Below the pieces are notes generated by a model. That model saw nothing but the letters and a program-made list of their open reading frames with translations. It was not told the DNA's origin and made no database searches. From Collimonas pratensis (GTDB lineage: Bacteria > Pseudomonadota > Gammaproteobacteria > Burkholderiales > Burkholderiaceae_D): a stretch of DNA of 64,000 bases. Made by a program: the position numbers and the translations under genes. Below, in pieces: positions 8,895-18,263 of this stretch; the stretch's first letter is position 1, and the number at the start of each line of letters is the position of its first letter. The stretch spans positions 4,154,001 to 4,218,000 of the forward strand of contig NZ_CP013234.1 in the NCBI RefSeq assembly GCF_001584185.1. The letters run 5' to 3'.

Positions 8895-11567
8895 TTAGAT
8901 AGTCGGTTTGTCGTTCTGGAATACCCAGCATTTCATGGCGGTACTGGCCCTGAGGCTTTCTTTTGCACGAATCTGGCTGTTGACCACGCGCACGTCAAGA
9001 AACTTGCGCCGGCGGCTGGTCCGTAACACTTTCTTGAGATCCCCAATCACAGGAATCTGCTGCCTACGCTCAGCGGCAATCTGCACAAAATGATTCAGGT
9101 TCACCGCGATCAATTGCGGGTCGCGTGAGTGATTCAACCGATGCATGTCATTGCTGTCCAGGTAGTCGAACGCTTCCCAAAATTCCTGTACCAGGCAATG
9201 ATCATCATTAATCACCTGCTGCCGCTCCCCAGCCATCGTGATGATCTGTTCTCGCATCGCCCTTTGCTGTTCCGGTGTCAGCTTGATCACTAGTGCCAGC
9301 GCATCGGTCAGCGCCAGCATCTGCGCATGGGTTTCCACCAGGCGCGGCATCTTGATCTCCGGACGCATCCGCAGTTCTTTCAAATAGACTGCCGTGCGCT
9401 CGGCAACGGTCGCCATGATTTCCTTCTCTTTCCTTGTCGCGGCCAGAATGAAGCCGGACACGTTCTCACCTGGCATGAACTTCAGAGCATCAGCCGCTTC
9501 ACCGGATTCCGATGTCTGCGTGGTCAGGTCAAAATACAGATGAACAATCCGTGACAGAATCGCCTCCGAGGCATTGACCGGATTATTCTGCGAAATCACA
9601 ATCGCGCCACGGAACGGTGGTTCATAGGTTTCGTTGCCGCCAGTATTCATACCCCGCGCACGGGTTGATCTTCCGTTATAGGCGGTCTTGAGCTCATCCC
9701 AGTCAAACGATTTGACGTGGCTCTTTTCACCATCCATGCGCTCCCGGTCGGACTCGATCAGCACCACGGGCAAACCAGAAACCTGAGAGAAATTACGCGC
9801 GCGCGCCGCCAAGCTGGATTTGCTTGGATCGAAGCCCTCATAGCCAATGCGGCCAAACAACTTCCACAGGAACTCAATCAACGTCGACTTGCCGGCGCCG
9901 GCCTTGCCGACTACCTCCAGGAAGGGATAAGAGCTTTGCGTCGCCCGGATCTGTTCGGCGAACAATGCACCGAACCAGAACGTCAAGGCGACCATTCCCT
10001 TTGCGCCAAAGGCTTTCCAGAGCAGATCCACCCACTCAGTAGTGTAACCATCCGGATCGCGATTGATTTTGAGGGTCACCGAGCGATTCAACGATTTGAC
10101 GGAAATGCGCCCTAGATCGTAGAAATCCTCACCATTGATATCATGCAGCGCGCCATCCTTGATGGCGACATCGTCCAGTACATAGCAGCCGTATTCCTTG
10201 CTATAACCAATATAGTCGATGGTTTCGACCCGCTTGATGTGAAACAGGTCACGCTCCATCATGCGATCCAGCATCGCACTGGTGCCACTGAACATCGCAC
10301 CAGGAGCGATACCGAGCAGGCGCTTCTTGAATTCCGCTGAGCTGGAGATCTGGGCACTGGTAAATGTATTCTTGATCGATGCGCCGTCATGCGGGAAATC
10401 TACCCGAAAGTAATACCAGGCTTCGTCGGTCAATTCGTTCTTCTGGTAATACAGTGGCGTCGGATTGCAATTGGCAATAGGACGGATGCCATGGCTGGCG
10501 AATAGCGCTTTTTCCCGCTTGGCAGCCTCAGACAGGCGACAGTCAGCATCATCCTTATCCGATTGCTCCATGACCTTGTTGTATTCGACCAGGTTCAGAT
10601 CAAACCAGAACAGGCGATTGCGGAAACTAAAGTCGAATTCCAACTTATTGTCTTTCCCATACATCAATAAGGCTTTTTCACTGGCGCTGCCGGTAATTAA
10701 CAAGGCACCGTGATACAAATAGTTCTCGATATCCTTATCGGTCAATTTGTCGCGCTGATGTAAATCGTTCCAGTCCAGTTTGACTTTATCGTTCTGCGGA
10801 ATTTGCGCAGCGGTGCACTCCCACCCGGCTTCCCTGGCACGCTCAATGTGCTTGGTCGTAAAGTTGCGACCAGCGGCATCGCCATCGAGCGCCCACACCA
10901 GGCGGCAATCCTGATTCCCACGTGCATCACACAGATCCTGTAGCGACTGGGCGGGATAATTGTTGCAGCTCATGATCGATACCGCCGCAATACCATGATG
11001 CTCCAGGGCGATGGCATCGAAGATGCCTTCAACAATCCAGAGCTCCTTGACGGTCTGCAGGCTGTGCGACGGATGCGACCAGAATCTGCCCTGGTAATGC
11101 GAGCCAAAGCTGAACCGTGCCTTCTTCTTGCCGAAGCGCTGCGGCTTGTCGATCAGGCGCTCCCAATAGCCGTCCGCGACAGGGAAGCGCACCGTGGCAC
11201 TGCCGATCTTCAGTTCTGGATCGTAATAGCTCTCCTGCTTATATAAGCCTTGCACTCGTGCCAGAGTAAAACCCCGACCATGTTGCATATAGGCGTCGGC
11301 GGCGGCCTGCGGATTGCTTGCCTCCGGCGTTTGATAGCGCTTGCTCCAGTCGTCGAACAATTCCGGATAGCGTTCTTTGACGTGCCCTTCCCAACCGCAG
11401 TTGTTCAGGCGACCGCAACGCAGTATCCAGGGATGGTCGGCGTTGACGTATAACTCTTTTTTCTGGCACTGAGGGCAAGTGCCGCTTCGCAGATAGCCCT
11501 GCTTTTCCGGCTTGAAATTGAATTCAGCCAGACGGGCGTGGATGTCAGCATGTAAAGATAGATTCAT
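8895..11567 (-). CDS. P4 alpha-like primase-helicase
   Basis: An 890-residue replication protein. The N-terminus has a zinc ribbon (Cys31, Cys34, Cys51, Cys57). A Toprim domain follows, with Glu180 in LWIVEGIFDA and Asp228/Asp230 in WALDGDAAG. A C-terminal helicase has Walker A GKAGAGKST at 554-562, an acidic VVLIESD motif and a sensor-like ISQNN. This zinc/primase/P-loop order is that of phage and satellite replication proteins such as P4 alpha. It would initiate replication of the excised element, probably at the GGTAAC cluster near the other end. It is transcribed leftwards. Confidence 0.85.
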   Translation of the reverse strand: MNLSLHADIHARLAEFNFKPEKQGYLRSGTCPQCQKKELYVNADHPWILRCGRLNNCGWEGHVKERYPELFDDWSKRYQTPEASNPQAAADAYMQHGRGFTLARVQGLYKQESYYDPELKIGSATVRFPVADGYWERLIDKPQRFGKKKARFSFGSHYQGRFWSHPSHSLQTVKELWIVEGIFDAIALEHHGIAAVSIMSCNNYPAQSLQDLCDARGNQDCRLVWALDGDAAGRNFTTKHIERAREAGWECTAAQIPQNDKVKLDWNDLHQRDKLTDKDIENYLYHGALLITGSASEKALLMYGKDNKLEFDFSFRNRLFWFDLNLVEYNKVMEQSDKDDADCRLSEAAKREKALFASHGIRPIANCNPTPLYYQKNELTDEAWYYFRVDFPHDGASIKNTFTSAQISSSAEFKKRLLGIAPGAMFSGTSAMLDRMMERDLFHIKRVETIDYIGYSKEYGCYVLDDVAIKDGALHDINGEDFYDLGRISVKSLNRSVTLKINRDPDGYTTEWVDLLWKAFGAKGMVALTFWFGALFAEQIRATQSSYPFLEVVGKAGAGKSTLIEFLWKLFGRIGYEGFDPSKSSLAARARNFSQVSGLPVVLIESDRERMDGEKSHVKSFDWDELKTAYNGRSTRARGMNTGGNETYEPPFRGAIVISQNNPVNASEAILSRIVHLYFDLTTQTSESGEAADALKFMPGENVSGFILAATRKEKEIMATVAERTAVYLKELRMRPEIKMPRLVETHAQMLALTDALALVIKLTPEQQRAMREQIITMAGERQQVINDDHCLVQEFWEAFDYLDSNDMHRLNHSRDPQLIAVNLNHFVQIAAERRQQIPVIGDLKKVLRTSRRRKFLDVRVVNSQIRAKESLRASTAMKCWVFQNDKPTI

Positions 11568-11902
11568 GGCGATTAACCGGCTTCGACAATGACTACGGAC
11601 GGCATGAATATCACCACATCACGGACCGTCCTAGGCTCAGATGCACTGCATATCAATGAACGCATTGCATGGCGCCGCAACCATGTCCTTCCAAGGACTG
11701 AGAGGCTAGAAAAACAGGAAATGAAGTGAGAGATGTTGTGCATAAAATGGGGCTGCATGGACGTTATTTGTTTTATTCAGAATGTGCAAAGCCGGCACGC
11801 CTGCTGACAGGCGTGACAAATGGCTTACTTATTAATGGAATTGCTTAGGCCGTGATTACGGCGGCGCCAGGATGGTGGGGTGGATCATCGGCACGCTGGG
11901 GC
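11568..11902. other. Gap with no supported gene
   Basis: This stretch lies between the primase gene and the Ogr-like gene. It contains only short open frames without a convincing ribosome-binding site or family resemblance. It may hold the leader of the primase transcript. Confidence 0.5.
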
Positions 11903-12145
11903 TCAGGGTAGTTGCTGAATGGCAGACCAGTTGATATGTTGCGACAGCGGCACGTCGACACCAGGCTTGGGAATGGACGAAAGAGACAAGGTCCGGGCGA
12001 TTTCAAGCCTCGCGACAAAGCAGAATCCACATTCGGGGTTCTGACACATATAGGTGATTTCTTTCATCAAAGCCGACATCGGACGGCTTTTAACGGCACG
12101 CGGCAATATCGAGCAATGGGGACAGCGCAAACCAATATTTCTCAT
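11903..12145 (-). CDS. Ogr/Delta-like zinc-finger activator
   Basis: An 80-residue protein with the spacing C-x2-C-x22-C-x4-C (Cys8, Cys11, Cys34, Cys39), the signature of the P2 Ogr / P4 Delta zinc-finger activators. The context CQNPECG in the second half is typical. Such proteins bind sites upstream of late phage promoters and recruit RNA polymerase; satellites use them to activate their own or helper genes. The open frame extends to 12184, but the ATG at 12145 puts the first Cys pair at the usual distance from the N-terminus. Confidence 0.8.
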   Translation of the reverse strand: MRNIGLRCPHCSILPRAVKSRPMSALMKEITYMCQNPECGFCFVARLEIARTLSLSSIPKPGVDVPLSQHINWSAIQQLP

Positions 12146-12314
12146 TGAATGTTCTTTGTTTAGCCTGGAACGACGTGCGATCACTGTCGTTGGGTTTTCT
12201 TTGATTAAAGATGAATGTCCGTTACTGCGCGACTCTTTTGCATCGCTGACGCTACTTTCGTCAGCAGAGGCGATTTTGTAATTTTGATCGCCTTCGTCGC
12301 CTAAAAAATCCTGT

Positions 12315-12599
12315 TCAGCTATCGTTATCTGCCATCACAGAAGCAGAGACCAGCGCGGTAGCTTCTGCTCTTTTGGCGGTCCACGCCGCGAAGTTCATTC
12401 GATCAATGATGGTATGCCGTGGATCGAGCTGATAAGCCTCTATGCCACGCACAATCAGGCGGCGGATAATTGAAGCGCGAGAACGCCCGATGGCCTCAGA
12501 AATTTCCTCAACGGTAGCGAGTTCTTTGGTGCTCAGGCGCACGCTGGTCGGTGCCAGCAGACAATCTTCAGGGGAACGGCGGGGAGCAACACTTTTCAT
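12315..12599 (-). CDS. Ribbon-helix-helix (CopG-like) protein
   Basis: A 94-residue protein. Residues about 17-56 have the strand-helix-helix pattern of CopG/Arc regulators (SVRLSTKELATVEEISEAIG then SRASIIRRLIVRGIEAY). It is divergent from the XRE gene and separated from it by a phased repeat array, a typical place for the operator of a copy-control or maintenance regulator. No toxin partner is evident next to it. Confidence 0.72.
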   Translation of the reverse strand: MKSVAPRRSPEDCLLAPTSVRLSTKELATVEEISEAIGRSRASIIRRLIVRGIEAYQLDPRHTIIDRMNFAAWTAKRAEATALVSASVMADNDS

Positions 12600-12670
12600 G
12601 CGGAGAGTCGGTGTGGTTGTTAAGTTGCATAATTATATAGCTCTTATTTGAGATCGTGTTAAAAAGATAG

Positions 12671-12730
12671 TGACTACAAACGACTACAAATGACTCCTTA
12701 AGATACCTTATGACACTTAATGAATCCTTA
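12671..12730. promoter_or_regulatory. Array of six 10-bp repeats (operator or iteron array)
   Basis: Six consecutive 10-base units start TGACTACAAA, CGACTACAAA, TGACTCCTTA, AGATACCTTA, TGACACTTAA and TGAATCCTTA. The 10-base period matches one helical turn, so proteins bound to each unit would lie on the same DNA face. The array fills the divergent space between the ribbon-helix-helix gene and the XRE repressor gene. Confidence 0.65.
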
Positions 12731-12797
12731 GTTACCACACATACCCTCCAAATGAAGGCATAATACCGGCACATCACTTTACTAAAAATGAGTTCAA

Positions 12798-13169
12798 ATG
12801 AGATCAATTGGTGAAATCCTCAAAGAGGAACGGCTGCGACTGGCAATGAATCAGGACGATTTTGCGGCCGTGGGTGGCCTGAAGCGACGTGCGCAAACGC
12901 TGTATGAGCAAAACGAGCGTTCACCGGATGCGGTGTATTTGCGGGCGTTGGCCGCTATTGGAGTGGATGTGCAGTACATCCTGACGGGAGAACAGGCCGC
13001 GTCTGCATTAACGCAATTCGAAAAAGATTTGCTGGCCGGCTATCGCAATCTGGATCAGCGCGGCAAAGCTGGGGTGCTGGGGATGATCAACGGCATGAAT
13101 GCTGAACCCGGTGACATGCAACACCATTTTATTAAACAGCCTGTTTCCGGACGTACAAACTCTCGATAA
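12798..13169 (+). CDS. XRE-family repressor
   Basis: A 123-residue protein with an N-terminal helix-turn-helix of the Xre/Cro type (about residues 5-60, GEILKEERLRLAMNQDDFAA). A short helical C-terminal part resembles small phage repressors (FEKDLLAGYRNLD). It is divergent from the ribbon-helix-helix gene and should control the island's replication/excision genes from the intervening operator array. A rho-independent terminator follows at 13234-13258. Confidence 0.8.
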   Translation: MRSIGEILKEERLRLAMNQDDFAAVGGLKRRAQTLYEQNERSPDAVYLRALAAIGVDVQYILTGEQAASALTQFEKDLLAGYRNLDQRGKAGVLGMINGMNAEPGDMQHHFIKQPVSGRTNSR

Positions 13170-13233
13170 GGGTCGGTATGCCAAGCACAGGCCTGACATA
13201 CATGCCAACTTTACGCGCCACCTGCATCGATTT

Positions 13234-13258
13234 AAGCCGCTCTATGAGCGGCTTTTTT
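13234..13258 (+). terminator. Rho-independent terminator
   Basis: AAGCCGCTC-TAT-GAGCGGCTT followed by a T run, 64 bases after the XRE repressor stop. Confidence 0.8.
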
Positions 13259-13301
13259 GCATCTAAGATGCATCGCCTGCTGCTGCAAAAAATGCCCCAC
13301 C

Positions 13302-13445
13302 ACACCCTGCGCGGGGCAGCCCCCACGCCTGCGGGCTTCATTAAAGGCACTGCTTTTAATGCAGTTCGCAAAAACGCCAAGTCCCAAACTGCGCGGAGTT
13401 CGTGGGGGAATTGGATGCAACGGCTTGACTCAAAATCAAACACCT
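13302..13445 (-). repeat. Dispersed leader-like module, copy 1
   Basis: On the minus strand this region contains GCGTTTTTGCGAA, AAAAGCAG and then GCAGGCGTGGGGGC. The same order of blocks is found at 18258-18400. A shorter relative ending GCAGGCGTGG occurs at 22435-22520 and 49685-49818. All copies have the same orientation and lie between genes of the island. Confidence 0.65.
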
Positions 13446-13489
13446 GCAGAAAGTGTAAGAAAAATACGTCACTCGTCCTGGAAGCAGTT

Positions 13490-14026
13490 CTATTTTTCGC
13501 CACGCACCTTTGCCATTAACGCATCCATAATTGCTAAAAATAACGCTGATAAAACAAATGTCATATGAATTCCGATCTCCCATCCGAGCGTACGATCACT
13601 TGCTGTTTCAACGGACATAAATCCCTTGAGCAACTCAATTGCGGAAATCGCTACGATGGAGCCCATAAGCTTAAGTTTTAAGTCGCCAAATCCAACGTGA
13701 CCAATCCAGTCAGGGGTATCTTCATGTCCACGCAACTCTAGTTTGGAAACAAAATTCTGATATCCACCAAACATGATCATCAACAATAAATTTCCCATTA
13801 AAGAGAGATCTATAAGGGACAAAATTCCCAGAATTGTGTCATCCAGGCTAATGGATATCAAATGTGTCGCCATTGACCAGCTTTTCTGCGCGAACTTAAA
13901 CATTATCAAAAACAAGCTCAATGCAAGCCCTGCATATACCGGTGCAAGAATCCATCTACTCGCAAAAATCCCCTGCTCTAAGATATATTCGAGAAGCCGA
14001 ACATTTTTCCCGTCGCCATTTTTCAT
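13490..14026 (-). CDS. yqhA: UPF0114 (YqhA-like) membrane protein
   Basis: A 178-residue integral membrane protein with about four hydrophobic segments. It shows the pattern of the UPF0114/YqhA family: an N-terminal helix after FASRWI, a central LSLIDLSLMGNLLLMIMFGGYQ segment, and GDLKLKLMGSIVAISAIELL. Function in this family is unknown. It stands alone, convergent with nothing obvious, at the left edge of the cargo region. Confidence 0.85.
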   Translation of the reverse strand: MKNGDGKNVRLLEYILEQGIFASRWILAPVYAGLALSLFLIMFKFAQKSWSMATHLISISLDDTILGILSLIDLSLMGNLLLMIMFGGYQNFVSKLELRGHEDTPDWIGHVGFGDLKLKLMGSIVAISAIELLKGFMSVETASDRTLGWEIGIHMTFVLSALFLAIMDALMAKVRGEK

Positions 14027-14257
14027 TTTTTCTATTTCCTCAATTTGACTTTAAAGCGATTTCATAACACTCATGCTGATCGGACATTGCGCCGAGTCCA
14101 GGAACTATTTTTCTGAATGAGAAACTGTGGATGAGTGTATCAAATACCTCGTTCGTGAAATTTTATTTTCCAATCTTTCGGTCATGACAGAATGTGCGAA
14201 GAGATCCATTTACCAACTGCCTGATCGAGGTCGAAGTGCAAAGGGAAAATCGCAGTA

Positions 14258-14785
14258 TTATTTATGATCGGGATCTGTTTCCGTTCCTTCGAGCCGGCGG
14301 ATGATACTGTCTTCTGCAAGCGGGCGGCTCTGAAACCTAATCGGAGCTGGAGACTCACCCGGTGACAACACTTGCAGTCGCCTGTATAGCGCGCGCGTCT
14401 CCAGGAGATTCCACACGCGCAGCATCGCCTCGATGGTATCGAAAGGTTTGGTCAAAAAATCTTTTGCTCCCAGCGACAACGCACGGCGCTTCGATTCCGT
14501 CGTTGCGTCCGCGGTGACAACCAACACTGGACGATAGTCGTATGGATCGCCACGGCGCTTCAGCTGTTCAAGCACAGCGTAGCCGTCAAGCTCCGGCATC
14601 ATCAGATCCAATATGATCAAGTCGGGGTCGAACGCAGTATACAGATCCAATGCCCGTTGCGCATCGGTCGTGCTGACAACGTGGGTCAAGCCTTCCCGCG
14701 TGAGCAAGTCTTCCAGCAGACGCAGGTTCGCAGGCTGATCATCAATGATTAGCACGCGCGAAGAAAGTAAATCGTCTTCATTCAT
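14258..14785 (-). CDS. Stand-alone receiver protein (response regulator)
   Basis: A 175-residue receiver-domain protein. The acidic pair is Asp15/Asp16, the phosphoacceptor Asp60 in LIILDLMMPELDG, and the conserved lysine is in FLTKPFD. No DNA-binding domain follows, only about 50 variable residues. The ATG at 14785 overlaps the kinase stop (ATGA), which is preferred to the TTG at 14797. It is the last gene of a three-gene signalling operon and probably takes phosphate from the upstream hybrid kinase. Confidence 0.9.
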   Translation of the reverse strand: MNEDDLLSSRVLIIDDQPANLRLLEDLLTREGLTHVVSTTDAQRALDLYTAFDPDLIILDLMMPELDGYAVLEQLKRRGDPYDYRPVLVVTADATTESKRRALSLGAKDFLTKPFDTIEAMLRVWNLLETRALYRRLQVLSPGESPAPIRFQSRPLAEDSIIRRLEGTETDPDHK

Positions 14786-16686
14786 TGGATAATCCAATCG
14801 AGCAGTTTAAAGAATTGTTGCAGATTAAGCGGTTTGGCCAGGTAGCCTGCAATAGCGCTATCGTTCAGCAGCGAGATCGCCGCTGAATCCTTGTCTCCGT
14901 TTAGGATCACTACAGGAATCTGCGCCAGGACTGCATCGCCGCCTATCGCGTGCAATAACGCCTCTCCGCTCAAATCCGGCAAAAGAATATCCACCAGCAG
15001 CACGTCCGGCAAACATTGCCGCGCAAGCTGCAAGCCTTCCTGGCCGGTACTCGCCGTGTACAGGCGCCAATGCGGCCGCCGTGCTGCCAATGTCTCGATC
15101 AATGCCCGGTTGGACGCATCGGGTTCTATGCATAGCACGGTACGCGTCGTGGTTGGTTCCAGGGGATGAACGGCAGGCGTTCCTACTGTAACCACAGGTA
15201 TTGCTTGTGCGGGCCGTACCGAATGAGGCAAGCTAAGTGTAAATACGGTTCCTTTTCCCTGGACGCTATCGGCAATGATGTCACCGTGCATCGCTTGCAT
15301 CAGGCTTTTCGAAACCGCCAAGCCCAATCCAGCACCTTCGCTAGTTCCCCGCTCCGCCCCCAGGCGGTCGAACGGCGTAAACAGGCGCTCCGTCAAATCG
15401 GCGGAAAGCCCTGGACCATCGTCCTCTATAGCGACACTAACCGTATCGCCATATGCAGCAACTTGAATGCGTACCTGTCCATTTGGCGAGTTGTACTTGA
15501 TTGCATTGGACAACAGGTTCAATAATACTTGCATCAGGCGTTGGCGATCTGCCAGCACGGCCAGTTGATCAGGGCATACAAGCTGATCTAAATGAATCTT
15601 ACGCTGAGCGGCGAGCGGCGCAACCAAATTGAGTGCTTCCGCTAATAATGACGCAAGCTGAATCGGCTGTACTTGGATGGAGAATTTACCGGCCTCGATG
15701 CGAGCAATGTCCAATACTTCATTGATCAGTGTCAGCAAATGCCGGCCGGCTCGAGTGATTTGTGCTGCATTCTCCCTGGCGCGGATATTGGCTTGATCGT
15801 CCTCCAGCAGTTGCGCGAAACCCAGAATGGCATTCAATGGAGTCCGCAGTTCATGGCTGGTGCGGGACAAAAATTCAGTTTTTGCCTGGCTTGCAGCCTG
15901 CGCCGCGGCGGCACGGTCGGCCAGCAGCAGACTGGCTTTATGCAGGCGCTCGGCAAGTTGTCCAAGTTCGTCGGCTGCAGCGTCGGTCGGCTCAAGCTGC
16001 ATGCCGCGCGCCAGTCGTTCTGCATTGTCTGCAGCGAACCGCACCCGCCGCACCACGCGCATCATGAACATCAACATGGCGCTCGCGCCGATGATACCGA
16101 CCAGAATAGTCGCCAGATTCATCAGCAGGTTGCGATGCAGCGCATCTTGAACGGCAGCAGTGCGCTGTTCTACCAACTCCGATTCACGCACAGTCATCGC
16201 GCCAATCTGTGTACGCAATTCGTCGAGAATTTTTTTGCCAGCCAACAACTGGGTGCGCAAATCATCAGGAGTTGCGCCATCCAGATTGCGCAGCACGTCC
16301 AGGCTGGCGAGTTTTTGTTGTATCAAAGATAGCACGCGTCCTAGACGCGCCACTTGAACCGGATCACGCACGTTCGCCTGCAATGCCGAAATGGTCACCG
16401 GAAGTTGTGCCACGGCCGCATTGTATGGCGCCAGGAAATCGTCCCGGTCTGTCAGCAGGAAACCCCTTACCCCGGTCGCAGCTTCAGCAAATAGTGTGTG
16501 GAGTGATTGGATATCGGATTGCACTTTCAGCGTGCGGCGCATCTCCGCGGTCGAGTCGGCAGTTTGTTGTTCAAGTTTGTAGCTGGTGATCACTGAACCT
16601 AGCAACATGATGAGCGACGAAGCGATGATTGCACCGCTTTTGAACGTAAGCGACCAATCTTTCCAGCCTCGGTAAAATTTTCTCAT
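14782..16686 (-). CDS. CHASE3 hybrid sensor histidine kinase
   Basis: A 634-residue membrane kinase. Membrane segments lie at about 18-36 and 189-209 and enclose a CHASE3-like helical sensor. A HAMP-like linker follows, then HisKA with His278 (TSHELRTPLNAI), an ATPase domain with EDDGPGLS and GAGLGL (451-456), and a C-terminal receiver with Asp566 and Lys618. It overlaps both neighbours by 4 bases. The signal sensed is unknown; CHASE3 is an extracytoplasmic four-helix sensor. The operon structure implies phosphorelay with the receiver protein and the LuxR regulator. Confidence 0.9.
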   Translation of the reverse strand: MRKFYRGWKDWSLTFKSGAIIASSLIMLLGSVITSYKLEQQTADSTAEMRRTLKVQSDIQSLHTLFAEAATGVRGFLLTDRDDFLAPYNAAVAQLPVTISALQANVRDPVQVARLGRVLSLIQQKLASLDVLRNLDGATPDDLRTQLLAGKKILDELRTQIGAMTVRESELVEQRTAAVQDALHRNLLMNLATILVGIIGASAMLMFMMRVVRRVRFAADNAERLARGMQLEPTDAAADELGQLAERLHKASLLLADRAAAAQAASQAKTEFLSRTSHELRTPLNAILGFAQLLEDDQANIRARENAAQITRAGRHLLTLINEVLDIARIEAGKFSIQVQPIQLASLLAEALNLVAPLAAQRKIHLDQLVCPDQLAVLADRQRLMQVLLNLLSNAIKYNSPNGQVRIQVAAYGDTVSVAIEDDGPGLSADLTERLFTPFDRLGAERGTSEGAGLGLAVSKSLMQAMHGDIIADSVQGKGTVFTLSLPHSVRPAQAIPVVTVGTPAVHPLEPTTTRTVLCIEPDASNRALIETLAARRPHWRLYTASTGQEGLQLARQCLPDVLLVDILLPDLSGEALLHAIGGDAVLAQIPVVILNGDKDSAAISLLNDSAIAGYLAKPLNLQQFFKLLDWIIQ

Positions 16687-17456
16687 GCGTCGAGTCCATA
16701 GTCCGCTGCGCAGACGGCGGCTTGGGTGCGATCCCTGAGATCAAGCTTGTGCAGGATACGCTCGACGTGGATCTTGACGGTGCCGGTGGCAATGCCGAGT
16801 TGTTCGGCCATCGCAGCATTGGTCAGGCCGCGAGGCATCAACGAAAAAACCTGCAGTTCGCGCGCCGTAAGCGTTTTCAGCTCGGCTGCCTTGTTTCCTG
16901 AAATACGAGCTGCAGGCTTGCTTGTCACGAGCAGAGCCATCGCTAGCATGGTGCCGAGGATTTGCAGCGTAGCGAGATCGTCGGCATGTGGCGAAGGTAC
17001 CTGACGTGCGCTGATCAACGCTAGCGCTCCTACGTTCTTGCCGCCAAAGCACAGTGGTATCAATACTTCCAGTCCCACCGTCTTTTCGCGGCCGATTCGC
17101 AAGCTGCTCTGTACATCCTGCCGGACTAGCGGCAACTGCCTATCCTGTAACAGGGTACGCAATGCCCCATTGACTGCCAGGCGAGCGCCGACAGGGGGCA
17201 CCGGACCTTGCCCGGCATAAACGTGCAATCCGTCGTCCTTCACAAAGAGCAATACGCCGTCTTCCACCGACAGCAATTCAAGCGCTTTACCGAGAATTAT
17301 CGCGAGAGCTGTTGCTTGATTGCCGTCCACAGCGAGCGCCCCGCCAGCATCGGCCAATAAACGCAACCGCGTGGCGCTGCCTTCCGCATGGCGATACCGC
17401 ACGCGCGCAGCCCTGGCATTCAGAGGTGTATCGGATTGGTCAGCAGGTGTCTTCAT
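16683..17456 (-). CDS. GAF-LuxR transcriptional regulator
   Basis: A 257-residue regulator. A GAF-like domain occupies about residues 40-175 and a LuxR helix-turn-helix about 190-250 (LTARELQVFSLMPRGLTNAA then GTVKIHVERILHKL). There is no receiver domain, so it is not a classic partner of the kinase even though the genes overlap. It is the first gene of the operon. A 16-base dyad at 17491-17506 upstream is a candidate binding site for itself. Confidence 0.88.
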   Translation of the reverse strand: MKTPADQSDTPLNARAARVRYRHAEGSATRLRLLADAGGALAVDGNQATALAIILGKALELLSVEDGVLLFVKDDGLHVYAGQGPVPPVGARLAVNGALRTLLQDRQLPLVRQDVQSSLRIGREKTVGLEVLIPLCFGGKNVGALALISARQVPSPHADDLATLQILGTMLAMALLVTSKPAARISGNKAAELKTLTARELQVFSLMPRGLTNAAMAEQLGIATGTVKIHVERILHKLDLRDRTQAAVCAADYGLDA

Positions 17457-17490
17457 TAAAAAAATCTATTTGTCGTCGGTAGCTGAATTA

Positions 17491-17506
17491 TATGCCAATC
17501 GGCATA
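17491..17506. promoter_or_regulatory. Perfect dyad TATGCC-N4-GGCATA
   Basis: TATGCCAATCGGCATA lies 35 bases upstream of the LuxR gene and 108 bases before the divergent SnoaL-like gene. A symmetric site in a divergent promoter region is the expected position for a LuxR-type operator. Confidence 0.5.
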
Positions 17507-17613
17507 GTATCCATCCCCCAAGCAGCTGATTTCAACTGGCGATTTCATATCCATACTTCACTCGTCGTCGCTTCCATTGCTGCGGCACTCCGATTGTTTT
17601 TTTAGAGGGCAAC

Positions 17614-18111
17614 ATGAAAAAAATCCTAGTAATCACAGCACTGCTTATCAGTACCACCGTATACGCAAAAAATGTCGAGACGCCAAGGGTCTACCGCGAA
17701 GTAGCTGCGGCGCCGACGAATTCTCGCGAAGCCGAAGTTGCCGCGCTGTTCGATCGATGGAATGCGGCTCTTGCCACTGGCAACGCCGATCAGGTTACCA
17801 AGCTGTACGCAGCCGACGCTGTATTGGAGCCGACTGTATCAAACGAGGTTCGGACTACGCCTGCCGAGATAAAGAGTTATTTCGTAAAGTTCTTGCAGAT
17901 GAAACCGCAAGGGACAATCAATTATCGGCAAATCCGTTTCCTCGGCGACAACGCGGCACTCGACACCGGGGTATATACATTCAACCTGACGAAAGACGGC
18001 AAGGCTAAAAAAGTCCACGCGCGTTATACCTACGTATATAAGAAGGTCGACAGCGATTGGAAGATCTTAAATCACCATTCGTCTGTGATGCCGGAGTCGG
18101 TGGATGACTGA
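17614..18111 (+). CDS. Secreted SnoaL-like (DUF4440/SgcJ-type) protein
   Basis: A 165-residue protein with a cleavable signal peptide ending near TVYA (19). The mature part fits the NTF2/SnoaL cone fold (EVAALFDRWNAALATGN, then YAADAVLEPTVSNEVRTTPAEI, ending DWKILNHHSS). The conserved C-terminal HHSS is typical of the SgcJ/EcaC or CaMKII-association-like group. It would act in the periplasm; ligand unknown. It is divergent from the signalling operon and could be its target. Confidence 0.8.
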   Translation: MKKILVITALLISTTVYAKNVETPRVYREVAAAPTNSREAEVAALFDRWNAALATGNADQVTKLYAADAVLEPTVSNEVRTTPAEIKSYFVKFLQMKPQGTINYRQIRFLGDNAALDTGVYTFNLTKDGKAKKVHARYTYVYKKVDSDWKILNHHSSVMPESVDD

Positions 18112-18263
18112 TGTACGCAAGGAGATCTTGATTCCATCGTGTTGATTTTCGGAGACACGATTACCCGTTCGATAGCCTGACGCTTACCGTTGACGGCACA
18201 ACGGGCTTTGCCACCACGATGTTCAGCGGGCAAAGCAATTACCTCATCAGCACCATGCCGCAC
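18072..18263 (-). CDS. Small ORF downstream of leader module copy 2
   Basis: A 63-codon frame starting with GTG immediately after the leader-like module. Its middle (GGKARCAVNGKRQAIERVIV) has protein-like composition and could be the N-terminal remnant of a longer gene. It overlaps the 3' end of the SnoaL-like gene, which lowers confidence. No family is recognised. Confidence 0.3.
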   Translation of the reverse strand: MRHGADEVIALPAEHRGGKARCAVNGKRQAIERVIVSPKINTMESRSPCVHQSSTDSGITDEW

